From JACNKJ01 sp964344565 (GTDB lineage: Bacteria > Krumholzibacteriota > Krumholzibacteriia > JACNKJ01): 64,000 nt of DNA. This document shows positions 33,158 to 41,182 of this stretch, piece after piece. The stretch's first letter is position 1; every line of letters begins with the position of its first letter. The stretch is taken from contig CAYFNT010000001.1 of NCBI GenBank assembly GCA_964344565.1, forward strand, positions 124,001 to 188,000, written 5' to 3'. The notes below the pieces were generated by a model that saw nothing but the letters and a program-made list of their open reading frames with translations, was not told where the DNA came from and did not search any database. A program made the translations under genes and the position numbers.

Positions 33158-33972
33158 TGCCGACCACCGAACTCAACGCCATCGTGAGCCAGCGCATCGA
33201 AGTGGCGCCGGGCCTCATGGTGTTGCGCGTGGTCCCCGACGGTTGGAATCTGTCCGAGTTCCGGGCCGGGCAGTTCGCCGTGCTGGGCCTTCCCGGCTCG
33301 GCGCCGCGATACGAGTTCACCAGCGAGGAGGAGAGCGCTCCGGATCCGGACAAGCTCATCCGCCGGGCCTATTCCATCGCCTCAGCGCCCGAGTCCCTGG
33401 ACTACCTGGAGTTCTTCATCACCCTGGTCAATTCGGGAGCGCTGACGCCGCGGCTCTTCGCCCTGCGTCCGGGCTCACGCCTATGGTTGGGCAAGAAGAT
33501 CAGCGGACTGTTCACCCTCGACCAGGTGCCGCCCGAGATGAACCTCATTCTCGTGGGAACGGGAACCGGGCTCGCGCCCTACATGAGCATGGTTCGCGGC
33601 GAGCTGCTCTGCGATCCCGATCGGCGATTCGCCGTACTCCTGGGCGCGCGTCACAGTTGGGACCTGGGATATCGCAGCGAGCTCAACACCCTTACCCGAG
33701 CCTGCGAGAACTTCAGCTATCTGCCGGTGATCAGCCGAAAGGACGACGAGGTCACGCCCTGGCAGGGCAGGGTGGGATACGTTCAGGATCTGTGGAAGAA
33801 TCGCGAATTGGAGAAGGTATGGGGATTCGCCCCCGGGCCGGACAACAGCCACGTGCTGCTCTGCGGGAATCCGGCCATGATCGAGGACATGCTGGACCTG
33901 CTCGGCACCGAAGGTTTCTCGGAGCACAGCAAGAAGCGGCCGGGCCAGGTCCATGCGGAGAAATACTGGTAG
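33154..33972 (+). CDS. Ferredoxin/flavodoxin-NADP reductase family flavoprotein
   Basis: The 272-residue protein has the FAD-binding RAYSIASAP motif, the NADP-binding LVGTGTGLAPYMSMVRG, and the C-terminal CGNPAMIEDMLDLLG, with the ending Tyr-Trp (AEKYW) like the aromatic C-terminus of bacterial Fpr. It should pass electrons between NADPH and a ferredoxin or flavodoxin. Its ATG overlaps the phosphatase stop, so a redox enzyme is translationally tied to a signalling phosphatase, an unusual link. A GAF domain next door could sense its product. It has no signal peptide. Confidence 0.9.
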   Translation: MMPTTELNAIVSQRIEVAPGLMVLRVVPDGWNLSEFRAGQFAVLGLPGSAPRYEFTSEEESAPDPDKLIRRAYSIASAPESLDYLEFFITLVNSGALTPRLFALRPGSRLWLGKKISGLFTLDQVPPEMNLILVGTGTGLAPYMSMVRGELLCDPDRRFAVLLGARHSWDLGYRSELNTLTRACENFSYLPVISRKDDEVTPWQGRVGYVQDLWKNRELEKVWGFAPGPDNSHVLLCGNPAMIEDMLDLLGTEGFSEHSKKRPGQVHAEKYW

Positions 33973-33994
33973 CAAACGACAAGCGGAGGTTCGC

Positions 33995-34351
33995 ATGAGT
34001 GTATGGGAAAAGTTGGAATGGGAAACGATCGTTCCCGAGAATCCGGGCGTGATTCTCTTGAGGCTTTCGGGCGCCCTGGCCGGAAGCCGTGAGAGCTACG
34101 CCCTGCTGGACGAGGTCCGCGACAATCTCCGCGGCGACTACAAGAAGGTCGTTTTCAACCTCGAGCACGTGGAGCGCATGACCAGCGCCGGCGTCGGCAT
34201 CCTCTGCGCCTGCTTCACGTCCATCGCCAATTCCGAAGGGAAGATGTACCTGGTGGGCGTCACCGAGCGGAACAAGACCCTGCTGGACATCGTCGGTCTC
34301 TGGGACCAGATCATGCACTTCCCCGGCGAGGCCGACATCCAGTTCGACTAG
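33995..34351 (+). CDS. STAS-domain anti-anti-sigma-like protein
   Basis: The 118-residue protein has the STAS fold: VILLRLSGALAGSRESY, VVFNLEHVERMTSAGVGILCA, and a C-terminal helix region (LDIVGLWDQIMHF). The Ser of TSAG (Ser64) aligns with the phosphorylated Ser of SpoIIAA/RsbV, so it can be the target of the kinase and phosphatase in this locus. GCGGAGG lies before the ATG at 33995. No RsbW/SpoIIAB-type anti-sigma kinase is encoded in the window, so the downstream partner is unknown. Confidence 0.88.
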   Translation: MSVWEKLEWETIVPENPGVILLRLSGALAGSRESYALLDEVRDNLRGDYKKVVFNLEHVERMTSAGVGILCACFTSIANSEGKMYLVGVTERNKTLLDIVGLWDQIMHFPGEADIQFD

Positions 34352-34358
34352 TCGATGA

Positions 34359-34381
34359 GGGGCTCAGTTGTCCTGAGCCCC
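34359..34381. terminator. Hairpin between STAS gene and cytochrome operon
   Basis: A 9-bp stem GGGGCTCAG (34359-34367) with CTGAGCCCC (34373-34381) lies after the STAS stop and overlaps the 3' end of the oppositely oriented cytochrome gene. There is no T-run, so termination strength is uncertain. Confidence 0.5.
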
Positions 34382-34771
34382 TTCGTCGATCCAGCGTCCG
34401 AATAGCTCGATGTCGGACGCTTCCAGGAAACTGCCCAGAGGCATCTGGGCGCCGTAGTCTACGTCTCCGATCAATTTGAGATAGAGCACCGAACTGCTTC
34501 GGTCCCCGGCCTCCACCAGGAGCGCGGGCGCGAAGCCGGCCGACTGCACGCCCACCAGATCCGCAGGGTCCTGGCTCATGACGAAGCTTCCCTGGGCATT
34601 GCCCGAATTGTGACAGCCGATGCAGCGCGCCTCGAGGATGGGCCAGAGATCGGCGCTGAAGGACACGGGCTCATCCCCCGGATCCTCGCCGCCGGGAGCC
34701 ACCGGATCGCCGAGGTCCGAACATCCCGCCGAAATGAGAGAGGCCGCGAACAGGTAGAACCACTTCCGCAC
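34364..34771 (-). CDS. Monoheme c-type cytochrome lipoprotein
   Basis: The 135-residue product has a signal with lipobox (ASLISAGCSD), so it is lipid-anchored, and one heme c site CIGCH in LEARCIGCHNSGNAQG. A later Met in AQMPLGSF could be the second heme ligand. The GTG start at 34769-34771 overlaps the YceI stop by 1 base and follows GGGAGG. It is the last gene of a four-gene minus-strand redox operon and may pass electrons to the membrane. Confidence 0.85.
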   Translation of the reverse strand: MRKWFYLFAASLISAGCSDLGDPVAPGGEDPGDEPVSFSADLWPILEARCIGCHNSGNAQGSFVMSQDPADLVGVQSAGFAPALLVEAGDRSSSVLYLKLIGDVDYGAQMPLGSFLEASDIELFGRWIDEGAQDN

Positions 34772-35367
34772 TACATGACCTCCCAGGCTCTCAGCTCGAT
34801 CTTCACGTCCTGGGTCTCGTTGAGCTTGAGCACGAGGAATTTCGGACGCTTGATGTCGTAGTCCGAGAGTACGATGGGGAACTCGCTGCTGATATCCAGG
34901 TGGATGCGCCCGCCGCTCTCGCCGCAACTCACCTTCACCGGGGCTTCGATCTCGCGGCTGACGCCGTGAAGGGTCATGCTGCCCGCCAGAACGAACTCCG
35001 CGCTGCCGCCGGGAACCAGAGCCTCTGTGGGCGCCTTCAGAACACGCTGCGCGCGAAAGACCGCCTCGGGAAATTCCCCGGTCTCCAGGTGATTCTCTCG
35101 CATATGCCTGTTGCGCAGAGAGATGCCCGTGTCGAGGCTGGCCATGTCCACCCGCACCTCGACCTCCACGCCGGAGCCGAGATCGGCCAGGTCGGCGTTC
35201 ACGCTTCCCTCGATGCGATCGGTCTTGCCCTCGAAACTCTCCATGGGAGCCTTGGAGTAGAAGACCAGCGTGTTCTCCTCGCCGGCTTCGATGAGGAACT
35301 GTCCGGCAAGTGCCGCGCCGAAGCTGAGGATCACGAAGGCAGCGGCCGTGATGAGCGACTTGCGCAT
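34771..35367 (-). CDS. YceI-family periplasmic lipid-binding protein
   Basis: The 198-residue protein has a signal peptide (about 21 residues) and the YceI lipocalin-like pattern: FLIEAGEENTLVFYSKAP, VEVRVDMASLDTGISLRN (the conserved Asp-Thr-Gly), HLETGEFPEAVF, and LAGSMTLHGVSREIEAPV. YceI proteins bind isoprenoids such as ubiquinone precursors. It sits between a heme-barrel gene (16-base gap) and the cytochrome lipoprotein (1-base overlap), so it probably takes part in quinone- or redox-related work in the periplasm. AAAGGAG precedes the ATG. Confidence 0.92.
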   Translation of the reverse strand: MRKSLITAAAFVILSFGAALAGQFLIEAGEENTLVFYSKAPMESFEGKTDRIEGSVNADLADLGSGVEVEVRVDMASLDTGISLRNRHMRENHLETGEFPEAVFRAQRVLKAPTEALVPGGSAEFVLAGSMTLHGVSREIEAPVKVSCGESGGRIHLDISSEFPIVLSDYDIKRPKFLVLKLNETQDVKIELRAWEVM

Positions 35368-35383
35368 TTGCGGCTCCTTTCGA

Positions 35384-36478
35384 TCAGTAGAGGAAGTGGA
35401 CGACCAGTTCGGCCTGGGCGTAGTCCTCGCCCGTCACGGCTCGTCCCTCGTCGAATCGATAGAGGTTGACCATGCCCAACACGCCGAAGAACGGCGTGGC
35501 CAGCAGGTCGGCGCCTATGCCGATCTTGGTCCTGACGCCGGTCTTGGAGTCGATGTCGGGGTCCAGGTAGTTGTAGGTGGCTCGCAGGTCGAGCCCCTGT
35601 CGAAGATGAAGGCGCAATTCGTGGGAGTGGGCGAGCAGGTCGCCGCCCGCGCGCCCGTCCACCGATTCGAGATCCGCTTCACCGAGCAGAGTTATCCGGC
35701 CCAGATGCAGGTAGTAGAAGGGGCCGGCAAGGATTCGCTCCGCGCCGGTCTCCTGTTCCCGGTAGAAGGATGCGCCCAGGGCGAGGTTCGCGGAGCCGAT
35801 TCGATGCCGCCATTCCCCGCGCAGGGCGGCGGCGAATCGATCGTCGCCGTCGAGAACCTGTCCACGAGATCCGTTGAGCAGCGAGAGGTTCAGCGAGGTT
35901 TCGCCCGGGAAGAGTCCGAACTCGAGTCCCACGTCGCTGTGCTGCGGAGGCGCCCATCCTAGATCCTGACGCACGAACATGCCGTGATCGGCGAATCGCC
36001 ATCCGTAGGCGGGCACGAATCGTCCCACTTTCACGTAGCCGCCGGCCGGCAACACGAAGGCCGTGCCGAATAGCTCGTAGCTGCCGCTGATGCCCTGTTC
36101 GAGGGTTGCCGTGAAGCGCGGGCTCATCTGGAAGTGCAGGTAGAGGTCGCCCTGCATCTGGAAGACGTTGTTGCCGGCCTGGTGCTCCTCGTCCGGAGAG
36201 TAGCGGAAGAGCGTGCGCAGGTCGGCGCCCACCGAGACCTGATCGCTGAGATCGGCGCCGATGGATCCCGCGGACTCCTCTTCGCTCACGTCGAATGCGA
36301 TTTCCGATGGAATAAGAAACTGGCTGGCGTAGGCCCCGCGCATTCCGCCGCCGGTGGGACTGGTATGGCAGAGCATGCACTTCTGGCCATAAGCCGCCGA
36401 GTAGGCGGGGATGGCCCGCGCGCCTGCGGCGGCGGTGAGGATCAGCGCCGCGAGCAAAAGGAACTTGTGCTTCTTCAC
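35384..36478 (-). CDS. Outer-membrane beta-barrel protein with N-terminal heme c site
   Basis: The 364-residue product has a signal peptide (to about residue 22), then CMLCHTSPTGGG, one CxxCH heme c site close to the N-terminus, and a long region of alternating hydrophobic strands ending in VVHFLY, typical of an outer-membrane barrel. Hallmarks are QMQGDLYLHFQ, GGYVKVGRFVPAYGW and AHSHELRLHLRQG. The GTG at 36476-36478 follows AGGAG. It may carry electrons across the outer membrane, with the heme inside the pore or just below it. The combination of one heme and one barrel in one chain is unusual. Confidence 0.8.
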   Translation of the reverse strand: MKKHKFLLLAALILTAAAGARAIPAYSAAYGQKCMLCHTSPTGGGMRGAYASQFLIPSEIAFDVSEEESAGSIGADLSDQVSVGADLRTLFRYSPDEEHQAGNNVFQMQGDLYLHFQMSPRFTATLEQGISGSYELFGTAFVLPAGGYVKVGRFVPAYGWRFADHGMFVRQDLGWAPPQHSDVGLEFGLFPGETSLNLSLLNGSRGQVLDGDDRFAAALRGEWRHRIGSANLALGASFYREQETGAERILAGPFYYLHLGRITLLGEADLESVDGRAGGDLLAHSHELRLHLRQGLDLRATYNYLDPDIDSKTGVRTKIGIGADLLATPFFGVLGMVNLYRFDEGRAVTGEDYAQAELVVHFLY

Positions 36479-36541
36479 TTCGACTCCTGGAGATGTGGAA
36501 TGGGCCCCGTCGGCAAGGCGCCGACGGAGCCCGCCCGAGCG

Positions 36542-37477
36542 CTAGTTGTTGAAGGGGTCTCCCGAGTGGGGGAAGACGTAGTCCATGCCGCCGCCGCCGT
36601 TGGCCGCGCCGTGACAGTCGATGCACATGCCGAGGGCGCCCTGGGCCATGATGTCGCCGGTGCCGACGTCCCACATGAAGTATTCCCAGTCGCCGTTCTC
36701 TTCGTCGAATCCGCCGCCGCGCTTGACCATGGCGGTCTGGCCGATGAGCGCCTCGCCCGCGTCATGCACGGTCTTCAGCAGGATGGTGCCCACGGGGTAG
36801 CCCCAGCCCTCCTCGCCGGGATTGGCGGCGAGCTGCTTCTTGTAGGTGCGGCGGGTGGCCATCTCGTCGTTGCCGGCATGGGCTTCGCCGAGGAATGGAT
36901 CGGGACCCTGGTCGGTGTCGATGAGATGCCAGCTCGCGAAGTCGTCGAAGTCCGAGTTCTGCGCCTCGTACTCGTAGGGATGGGCGAAGATGAAGTCGGC
37001 GCCGGCCGATCCGGTGGCGTTGATGTGGCAGCTCTTGCAGGCTCCGAGATCCGGTCCGCTGTCCACGACCTCCAGGGTGCTCTCGTCGACGATGGCGTAC
37101 TCCCAGTTGCCGTCTTCGGGATCGTAGTCGCTGCCGCGCTTGACCATGGCCAAGAGGCCCATGGCGTCGGGCCAGCTGAAGTCGCCGGCGGCATCGTGGG
37201 TGAAGGTCTCCTTCACGAAGATACTGCCTTCGGCGTATTCATCGTCGCGAAGAGGATCGGCGTTGGTGTAGATGCGACGGGAGAATTCGGGATTGCTGCC
37301 CTGATGGGCCGGACCCAGGAAGTCCGACGGAGCGTTGGTATACTCAACGAGGTTCCAACCCTCGTAGCCTTCGAATTCCGACTGGTCCTGGGGTGTGGTG
37401 CCGCTGTCGCTGCAGCCCGCGAGAAGCAGGGCGCCGAGTCCGAGCGTCACGAGTCCGATTGCGAATCTGGATTTCAT
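36542..37477 (-). CDS. Diheme lipoprotein with tandem P460-like cytochrome domains
   Basis: The 311-residue product has a lipobox (ALLLAGCSDSG) and two similar halves: each has GSIFVKET / GTILLKTV, MVKRGSDYD / MVKRGGGFD, NWEYAI / DWEYFM and then a heme c site (CKSCH near residue 170, CIDCH near 285). This strand-then-CxxCH arrangement matches the cytochrome P460/c'-beta family, which handles hydroxylamine or nitric oxide or serves in electron transfer. The start ATG at 37475-37477 follows AGGAGG. It heads the operon. A cross-linking Lys specific for P460 is not provable by eye. Confidence 0.82.
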   Translation of the reverse strand: MKSRFAIGLVTLGLGALLLAGCSDSGTTPQDQSEFEGYEGWNLVEYTNAPSDFLGPAHQGSNPEFSRRIYTNADPLRDDEYAEGSIFVKETFTHDAAGDFSWPDAMGLLAMVKRGSDYDPEDGNWEYAIVDESTLEVVDSGPDLGACKSCHINATGSAGADFIFAHPYEYEAQNSDFDDFASWHLIDTDQGPDPFLGEAHAGNDEMATRRTYKKQLAANPGEEGWGYPVGTILLKTVHDAGEALIGQTAMVKRGGGFDEENGDWEYFMWDVGTGDIMAQGALGMCIDCHGAANGGGGMDYVFPHSGDPFNN

Positions 37478-37627
37478 GGGTCCTCCTGAGAATGTCGAGA
37501 TAGATGGAAGGGGAGGCCACAGCTCTCCCATGCTGGGGCCTACGCGATTGTGATGTTGCCGTGACGCAAAAGGATTCCCGCCGCGAATGCGACGGCATTT
37601 CAGATGGGAAACTCTGAAGGGAGCGAA

Positions 37628-38722
37628 CTAGTCGCCGAAGCAGACTCCCATTTGCCGGCCCAGGGTGACCATGGGATGATCGGACGGCACCAGTCTCTGA
37701 CGATTCGCGATCTTCGAGATCTCGATGCTGGTGATGTCGCTGCCTTCGAGGCGAACCATGCGGCCGGACTCGCCTCGCGCTAGCAGGTGCACCGCTTCGG
37801 AGCCCAGGCGGGTGGCGAGCACCCTGTCGTAGGCCGTGGGAGTTCCGCCTCGGAGCAGATGACCGAGCACCGTGACGCGGGTTTCCAGGTCCAGGCGATC
37901 CTCGATTTCGCGAGCCACGACGTTGCCGATGCCGCCGAGGCGCACGGGATCCGGACTGTCCTCCACGATCTTCGCGACCACCTTTTCACCGCCCAGGGGC
38001 ATGGCGCCTTCGGCCACGACCACCATGCTGAAGAGCCGGCCGGAGCGGTTCCGCCAGATGATCTTCTCGCAGATGCTGTCCATGGAATAGGGGATCTCGG
38101 GAATCAGGATGATGTCGCCGCCGCCGGCGATGCCCGAGTGCAGGGCCAGCCATCCGGCGTTGCGGCCCATGACCTCGACCACCATGACCCGGTGATGGCT
38201 TTCGGCCGTGGTGTGGATGCGGTCCAGGGCCTCGGTGGCCGTGCTCACCGCCGTATCGAAGCCGAAGGTCTGGTCGGTTTCGTGCAGGTCGTTGTCGATG
38301 GTCTTGGGGATGCCCACCACCGAAATGCCCTTCTGCCTGAGCCCGTCGGCGATGGACAGGGTGCCGTCGCCGCCGATGGCGACCAGGGCGTCCAGGCCCA
38401 GGGATTTCACGTAGGCAATGACCTCGTCGCTGCGGTCGATGTCCTGGCGGCTCTCGCCCTCGCCCATGGGCCAGGCGAAGGGATTGGCCTTGTTGCTCGT
38501 GCCGAGGATGGTCCCGCCCCGCGTGAGCAGGCCGGAGACGTCGTCCATGTCCAGAGGCACCGTATGGCGCTCGACCAGGCCGGCGTAGCCGTCTTTGAAG
38601 CCCACCACGTCCCATTCGTAGTGACCCGCGGCAGTGCGAACCACCGCGCGGATGACCGCGTTGAGCCCGGGCGCGTCGCCTCCGCCCGTGAGGATGCCGA
38701 TGGCCTTGATGGAGCTAGACAT
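37628..38722 (-). CDS. pfkA: 6-phosphofructokinase (PfkA family)
   Basis: PFK makes fructose-1,6-bisphosphate, which the aldolase near 62 kb can split. The 364-residue product has GGGDAPGLNAVIRA, GGDGTLSIADGL, PKTIDNDLHETD, the active-site Asp in TIDND, and MEVMGRNAGWLA-type substrate residues (VEVMGRNAGWLAL). At the two positions that distinguish donors, it has Gly (GGDG, ATP-like) and Lys (PKTIDND, PPi-like), the mixed pattern of the so-called group III or clade X enzymes. Donor cannot be called by sequence alone. GGGAGG precedes the ATG at 38720-38722. Confidence 0.93.
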   Translation of the reverse strand: MSSSIKAIGILTGGGDAPGLNAVIRAVVRTAAGHYEWDVVGFKDGYAGLVERHTVPLDMDDVSGLLTRGGTILGTSNKANPFAWPMGEGESRQDIDRSDEVIAYVKSLGLDALVAIGGDGTLSIADGLRQKGISVVGIPKTIDNDLHETDQTFGFDTAVSTATEALDRIHTTAESHHRVMVVEVMGRNAGWLALHSGIAGGGDIILIPEIPYSMDSICEKIIWRNRSGRLFSMVVVAEGAMPLGGEKVVAKIVEDSPDPVRLGGIGNVVAREIEDRLDLETRVTVLGHLLRGGTPTAYDRVLATRLGSEAVHLLARGESGRMVRLEGSDITSIEISKIANRQRLVPSDHPMVTLGRQMGVCFGD

Positions 38723-38791
38723 GTCCGCCTCCCGCTGGTTCCGCCTTCTCACTATCAGAAAGCCGGCAGGCGGGCAAGGGAGAGATGGGAA

Positions 38792-39805
38792 TCAGGGCAC
38801 GAACTTCTTCAGGAAGAGCGTATCGGAACCTTCGAAATCCTCGGTGAAGGGCAGCCAGAGATAGCCGTTGACGATGACCGGCTTGTGCAGATGGCCGTCG
38901 ATTTCGAGGCTGCGCAGCTCGGTGCCGGTCTCTCCGTTCACCACGTAGAGGGTGTCGCTGTCGTAACCGAAGACCCAGAGATTTTCGCCGTCGTAGGCCA
39001 GGCCCCGGGGCGTGCCCGCGCCTTCGGGCATGTCGAAGACCGCGAGCTCGTCGCCCGCCTCGTCGTACTTGTGGATGCGGTCGTCCCCGGCCGTGTTGCC
39101 TTCCGTGCTGCCGTGGTAGAAGGCGCCGTTCCTGTAGGTGAGACCGGCCGGCTGATTCGAATAGGCCACCTCGAAGGACCAGAGATTCAGACCGGTGGCC
39201 GGATCGATCTTGAAGAGCAGGGTCTGCTCGCCGGCGGGCGGATTGTCGGTCAACCAGAGGTGGGATCCGTCGAAGGCGATGCCCTTGGTCAGGCTGAGGG
39301 GCGTGTCGTGGGTGGTGGAGATCTGGCCGTCCAGGCTGACCCGATAGATGTTCGCCCCGCCGCTCCCGATGCTGCCAAGGATCCAGAACTGGGAGCCGTC
39401 CCAGGTCAGGTCGCGGGGGACGATATTGTCCAGCAGGCGCACTTCGCCCACCTGCTCGCCGTGATCCAGATCCAGGGTGACCGATATGCCGGTCTCGTCG
39501 CTGCCGTTGCCGCTTCGCGCCTCCACGCGCACGGTGGTCTCGGCGCTCTCGAATCGTCGCGTGACGCTGGACTGGGAGGACCAGTCCGTGTCCCATTCTC
39601 CGTCCTCGTCGAAGTCCCAGCGGTACTCGAGGGCCCGGCTTTCGGCCTGGCTGTCGCCGGCGTCGAAGACGAAGTCCGTAAGGATGGTGCCCTGCACGGG
39701 GTTCACGCTCAAGCGCGCCTCGACGATCGTATCGACGGGTTCGGTGGAGTTCTCGCCGCAGGCGAGAAGGGCGAGCAGGGCGAAGTGGGGTAGGATGCGA
39801 CGCAT
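38792..39805 (-). CDS. Lipoprotein with PKD-like domain and beta-propeller
   Basis: The 337-residue product has a lipobox (ALLALLACGEN), a PKD-type Ig-like domain (TDFVFDAGDSQAESRALEYRWDFDEDGEWDTDW split over two strands), and then repeated blades with DLTWDGSQFWILG, GIAFDGSHLWLTD, GLAYDGENLWVFG and VNGYLWLPF, the typical NHL/YncE-like propeller pattern. It should be a surface or periplasmic lipoprotein that binds a partner through the propeller. GGAGG precedes the ATG at 39803-39805. It is close to the AmpG-like gene end (43 bases) but on the same strand, so they may be cotranscribed. Confidence 0.78.
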   Translation of the reverse strand: MRRILPHFALLALLACGENSTEPVDTIVEARLSVNPVQGTILTDFVFDAGDSQAESRALEYRWDFDEDGEWDTDWSSQSSVTRRFESAETTVRVEARSGNGSDETGISVTLDLDHGEQVGEVRLLDNIVPRDLTWDGSQFWILGSIGSGGANIYRVSLDGQISTTHDTPLSLTKGIAFDGSHLWLTDNPPAGEQTLLFKIDPATGLNLWSFEVAYSNQPAGLTYRNGAFYHGSTEGNTAGDDRIHKYDEAGDELAVFDMPEGAGTPRGLAYDGENLWVFGYDSDTLYVVNGETGTELRSLEIDGHLHKPVIVNGYLWLPFTEDFEGSDTLFLKKFVP

Positions 39806-39848
39806 GGGAGCCTCCAATGAGCCAATATCGATCATGTTCGGACTCAAC

Positions 39849-41165
39849 TCAAGTTTGGTCGCCCTTCCCATCGCCGCGGGCGCGTTTGGAGGGACGGAGG
39901 AAGGGGATGAGCAGAAGGGGCATGAAGGCGATCCAGGCGTCCAGGCGCAGCGTGGCCGCGTAGCCGAGGGCGTCGGCGTGGCGTCCCTGCCAGGTGCTCG
40001 AGTAGGAGTACATGAGATTCCGCAGAGCCATGTAGCCGGAGAACTGGGTCGCCGCCACCAGTGGCGAGGTGAGTCCCATGAAGACCGCCGCGCCGGTGCC
40101 CGCGATGAGCCCCGAGAAGAAGCTGTAGGAGATGGCGGCCGCCGTGTAGGAGGCCAGGGTCACGCCTTCCATGCCCGAAGCGCCGGTGAACTTGCCCGAG
40201 AGCCAGAAGGTGGGGAGCACCGTGAAGGCGTACCAGAAGGCGAGACTCTTGCGGTGGCCGATGCGGTCCGATACCCATCCTCCGATGACGCAGCCGGCCG
40301 CCGCCGCGATGGTGGCGTAGACGTTGAGCTGGGCGATCTGCTCCTCGTTCATGCCCAGGTCCACCATCATGGTGCTGCCCAGGGCGAGTCCCAGGGCCAG
40401 GGCGCCGTTGGGCGCCAGGGCGAAGACCACGCCCAGGGCCGGGCCGACGCCCGAGCGGAAGAATCCCTGGAAGAGGTCGTAGAGGTAGGTTTTCAATCGT
40501 TCGATGAGCGAGCGCCAGATCTCGGCCGCGCTGTGGGCCGCCGAGGCGAGGGCTTCGCCGGCGAGACTGTCGGGCTCCTTGAGCCGCATGGTCACGCCGA
40601 AAAGGATGAGGGCCAGCATGCCGCAGACGAAGGGGAAGGTGGCGCGGAAACCGAGGGCTCCGGCCAGGAAGAGCGCGCCGCTGCCGCCCACGGCCTGTCC
40701 CAGGTAGCTGGCGCCGAACATGAAGCCGTTGGCCACGCCCCTTTCCTTCTCGGGCAGGATGCCCACGGCCAGGGCGTCGATGGCGATGTCCTGGGTCGCG
40801 GCGAAGATGTTGTGAATCACGATGAGCAATGTGAGCAGCTGCAGGTTCGCGCCGGGATCGATGATCATCACCAGGGCCAGGGTGAGGATCATCAGGGTCT
40901 GGGCGCCGAAGATCCAGAAACGGAAATGCCCGAAGCGGCGGATGTTCACCAGGTCGATCAGGGGCGCCCAGAGCGGTTTGAAGCCCCAGGGCGCGTAGAG
41001 GGAGGCGGTGAAGAGACCGATCTCGGTGAGGCCCACGCCCGATTGGCGCAGGTAGGCGGTCAGGGCGATGGCGCTGAACCCGAAGGGGATGCCCTCGCTC
41101 AGGTACAGGAGCGAGAAGGCCAGCAGCCGGCCCGCGCGGGTTTCCAGGATGTTCTTGGGCAGCAC
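39849..41165 (-). CDS. MFS permease, AmpG/PAT-like
   Basis: The 438-residue polytopic protein has about 12 transmembrane helices. Early motifs LYLSEGIPFGFSAIAL, AYLRQSGVGLTEIGL, KPLWAPLIDLV and AATQDIAIDALAV match the AmpG / acetyl-CoA transporter (PAT) branch of the major facilitator superfamily, which in AmpG imports anhydromuropeptides for wall recycling. I chose the GTG at 41163-41165 because GGAGG lies about 6 bases upstream. It follows the SnoaL-like gene by 17 bases, so both are probably in one operon. Substrate by family resemblance only. Confidence 0.8.
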   Translation of the reverse strand: MLPKNILETRAGRLLAFSLLYLSEGIPFGFSAIALTAYLRQSGVGLTEIGLFTASLYAPWGFKPLWAPLIDLVNIRRFGHFRFWIFGAQTLMILTLALVMIIDPGANLQLLTLLIVIHNIFAATQDIAIDALAVGILPEKERGVANGFMFGASYLGQAVGGSGALFLAGALGFRATFPFVCGMLALILFGVTMRLKEPDSLAGEALASAAHSAAEIWRSLIERLKTYLYDLFQGFFRSGVGPALGVVFALAPNGALALGLALGSTMMVDLGMNEEQIAQLNVYATIAAAAGCVIGGWVSDRIGHRKSLAFWYAFTVLPTFWLSGKFTGASGMEGVTLASYTAAAISYSFFSGLIAGTGAAVFMGLTSPLVAATQFSGYMALRNLMYSYSSTWQGRHADALGYAATLRLDAWIAFMPLLLIPFLRPSKRARGDGKGDQT

Positions 41166-41182
41166 CTCATGCCTCCATCGGC

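Noticed and set aside
28469..34351. Classical RsbW-type partner-switch module
   Set aside because: No GHKL anti-sigma kinase and no sigma factor is present in this locus, so the classical architecture does not apply.
37787..39793. A 668-codon plus-strand frame across pfkA and the propeller lipoprotein gene
   Set aside because: It is antisense to two genes with recognised motifs on the minus strand; the predicted protein is low in structure and has no family features.
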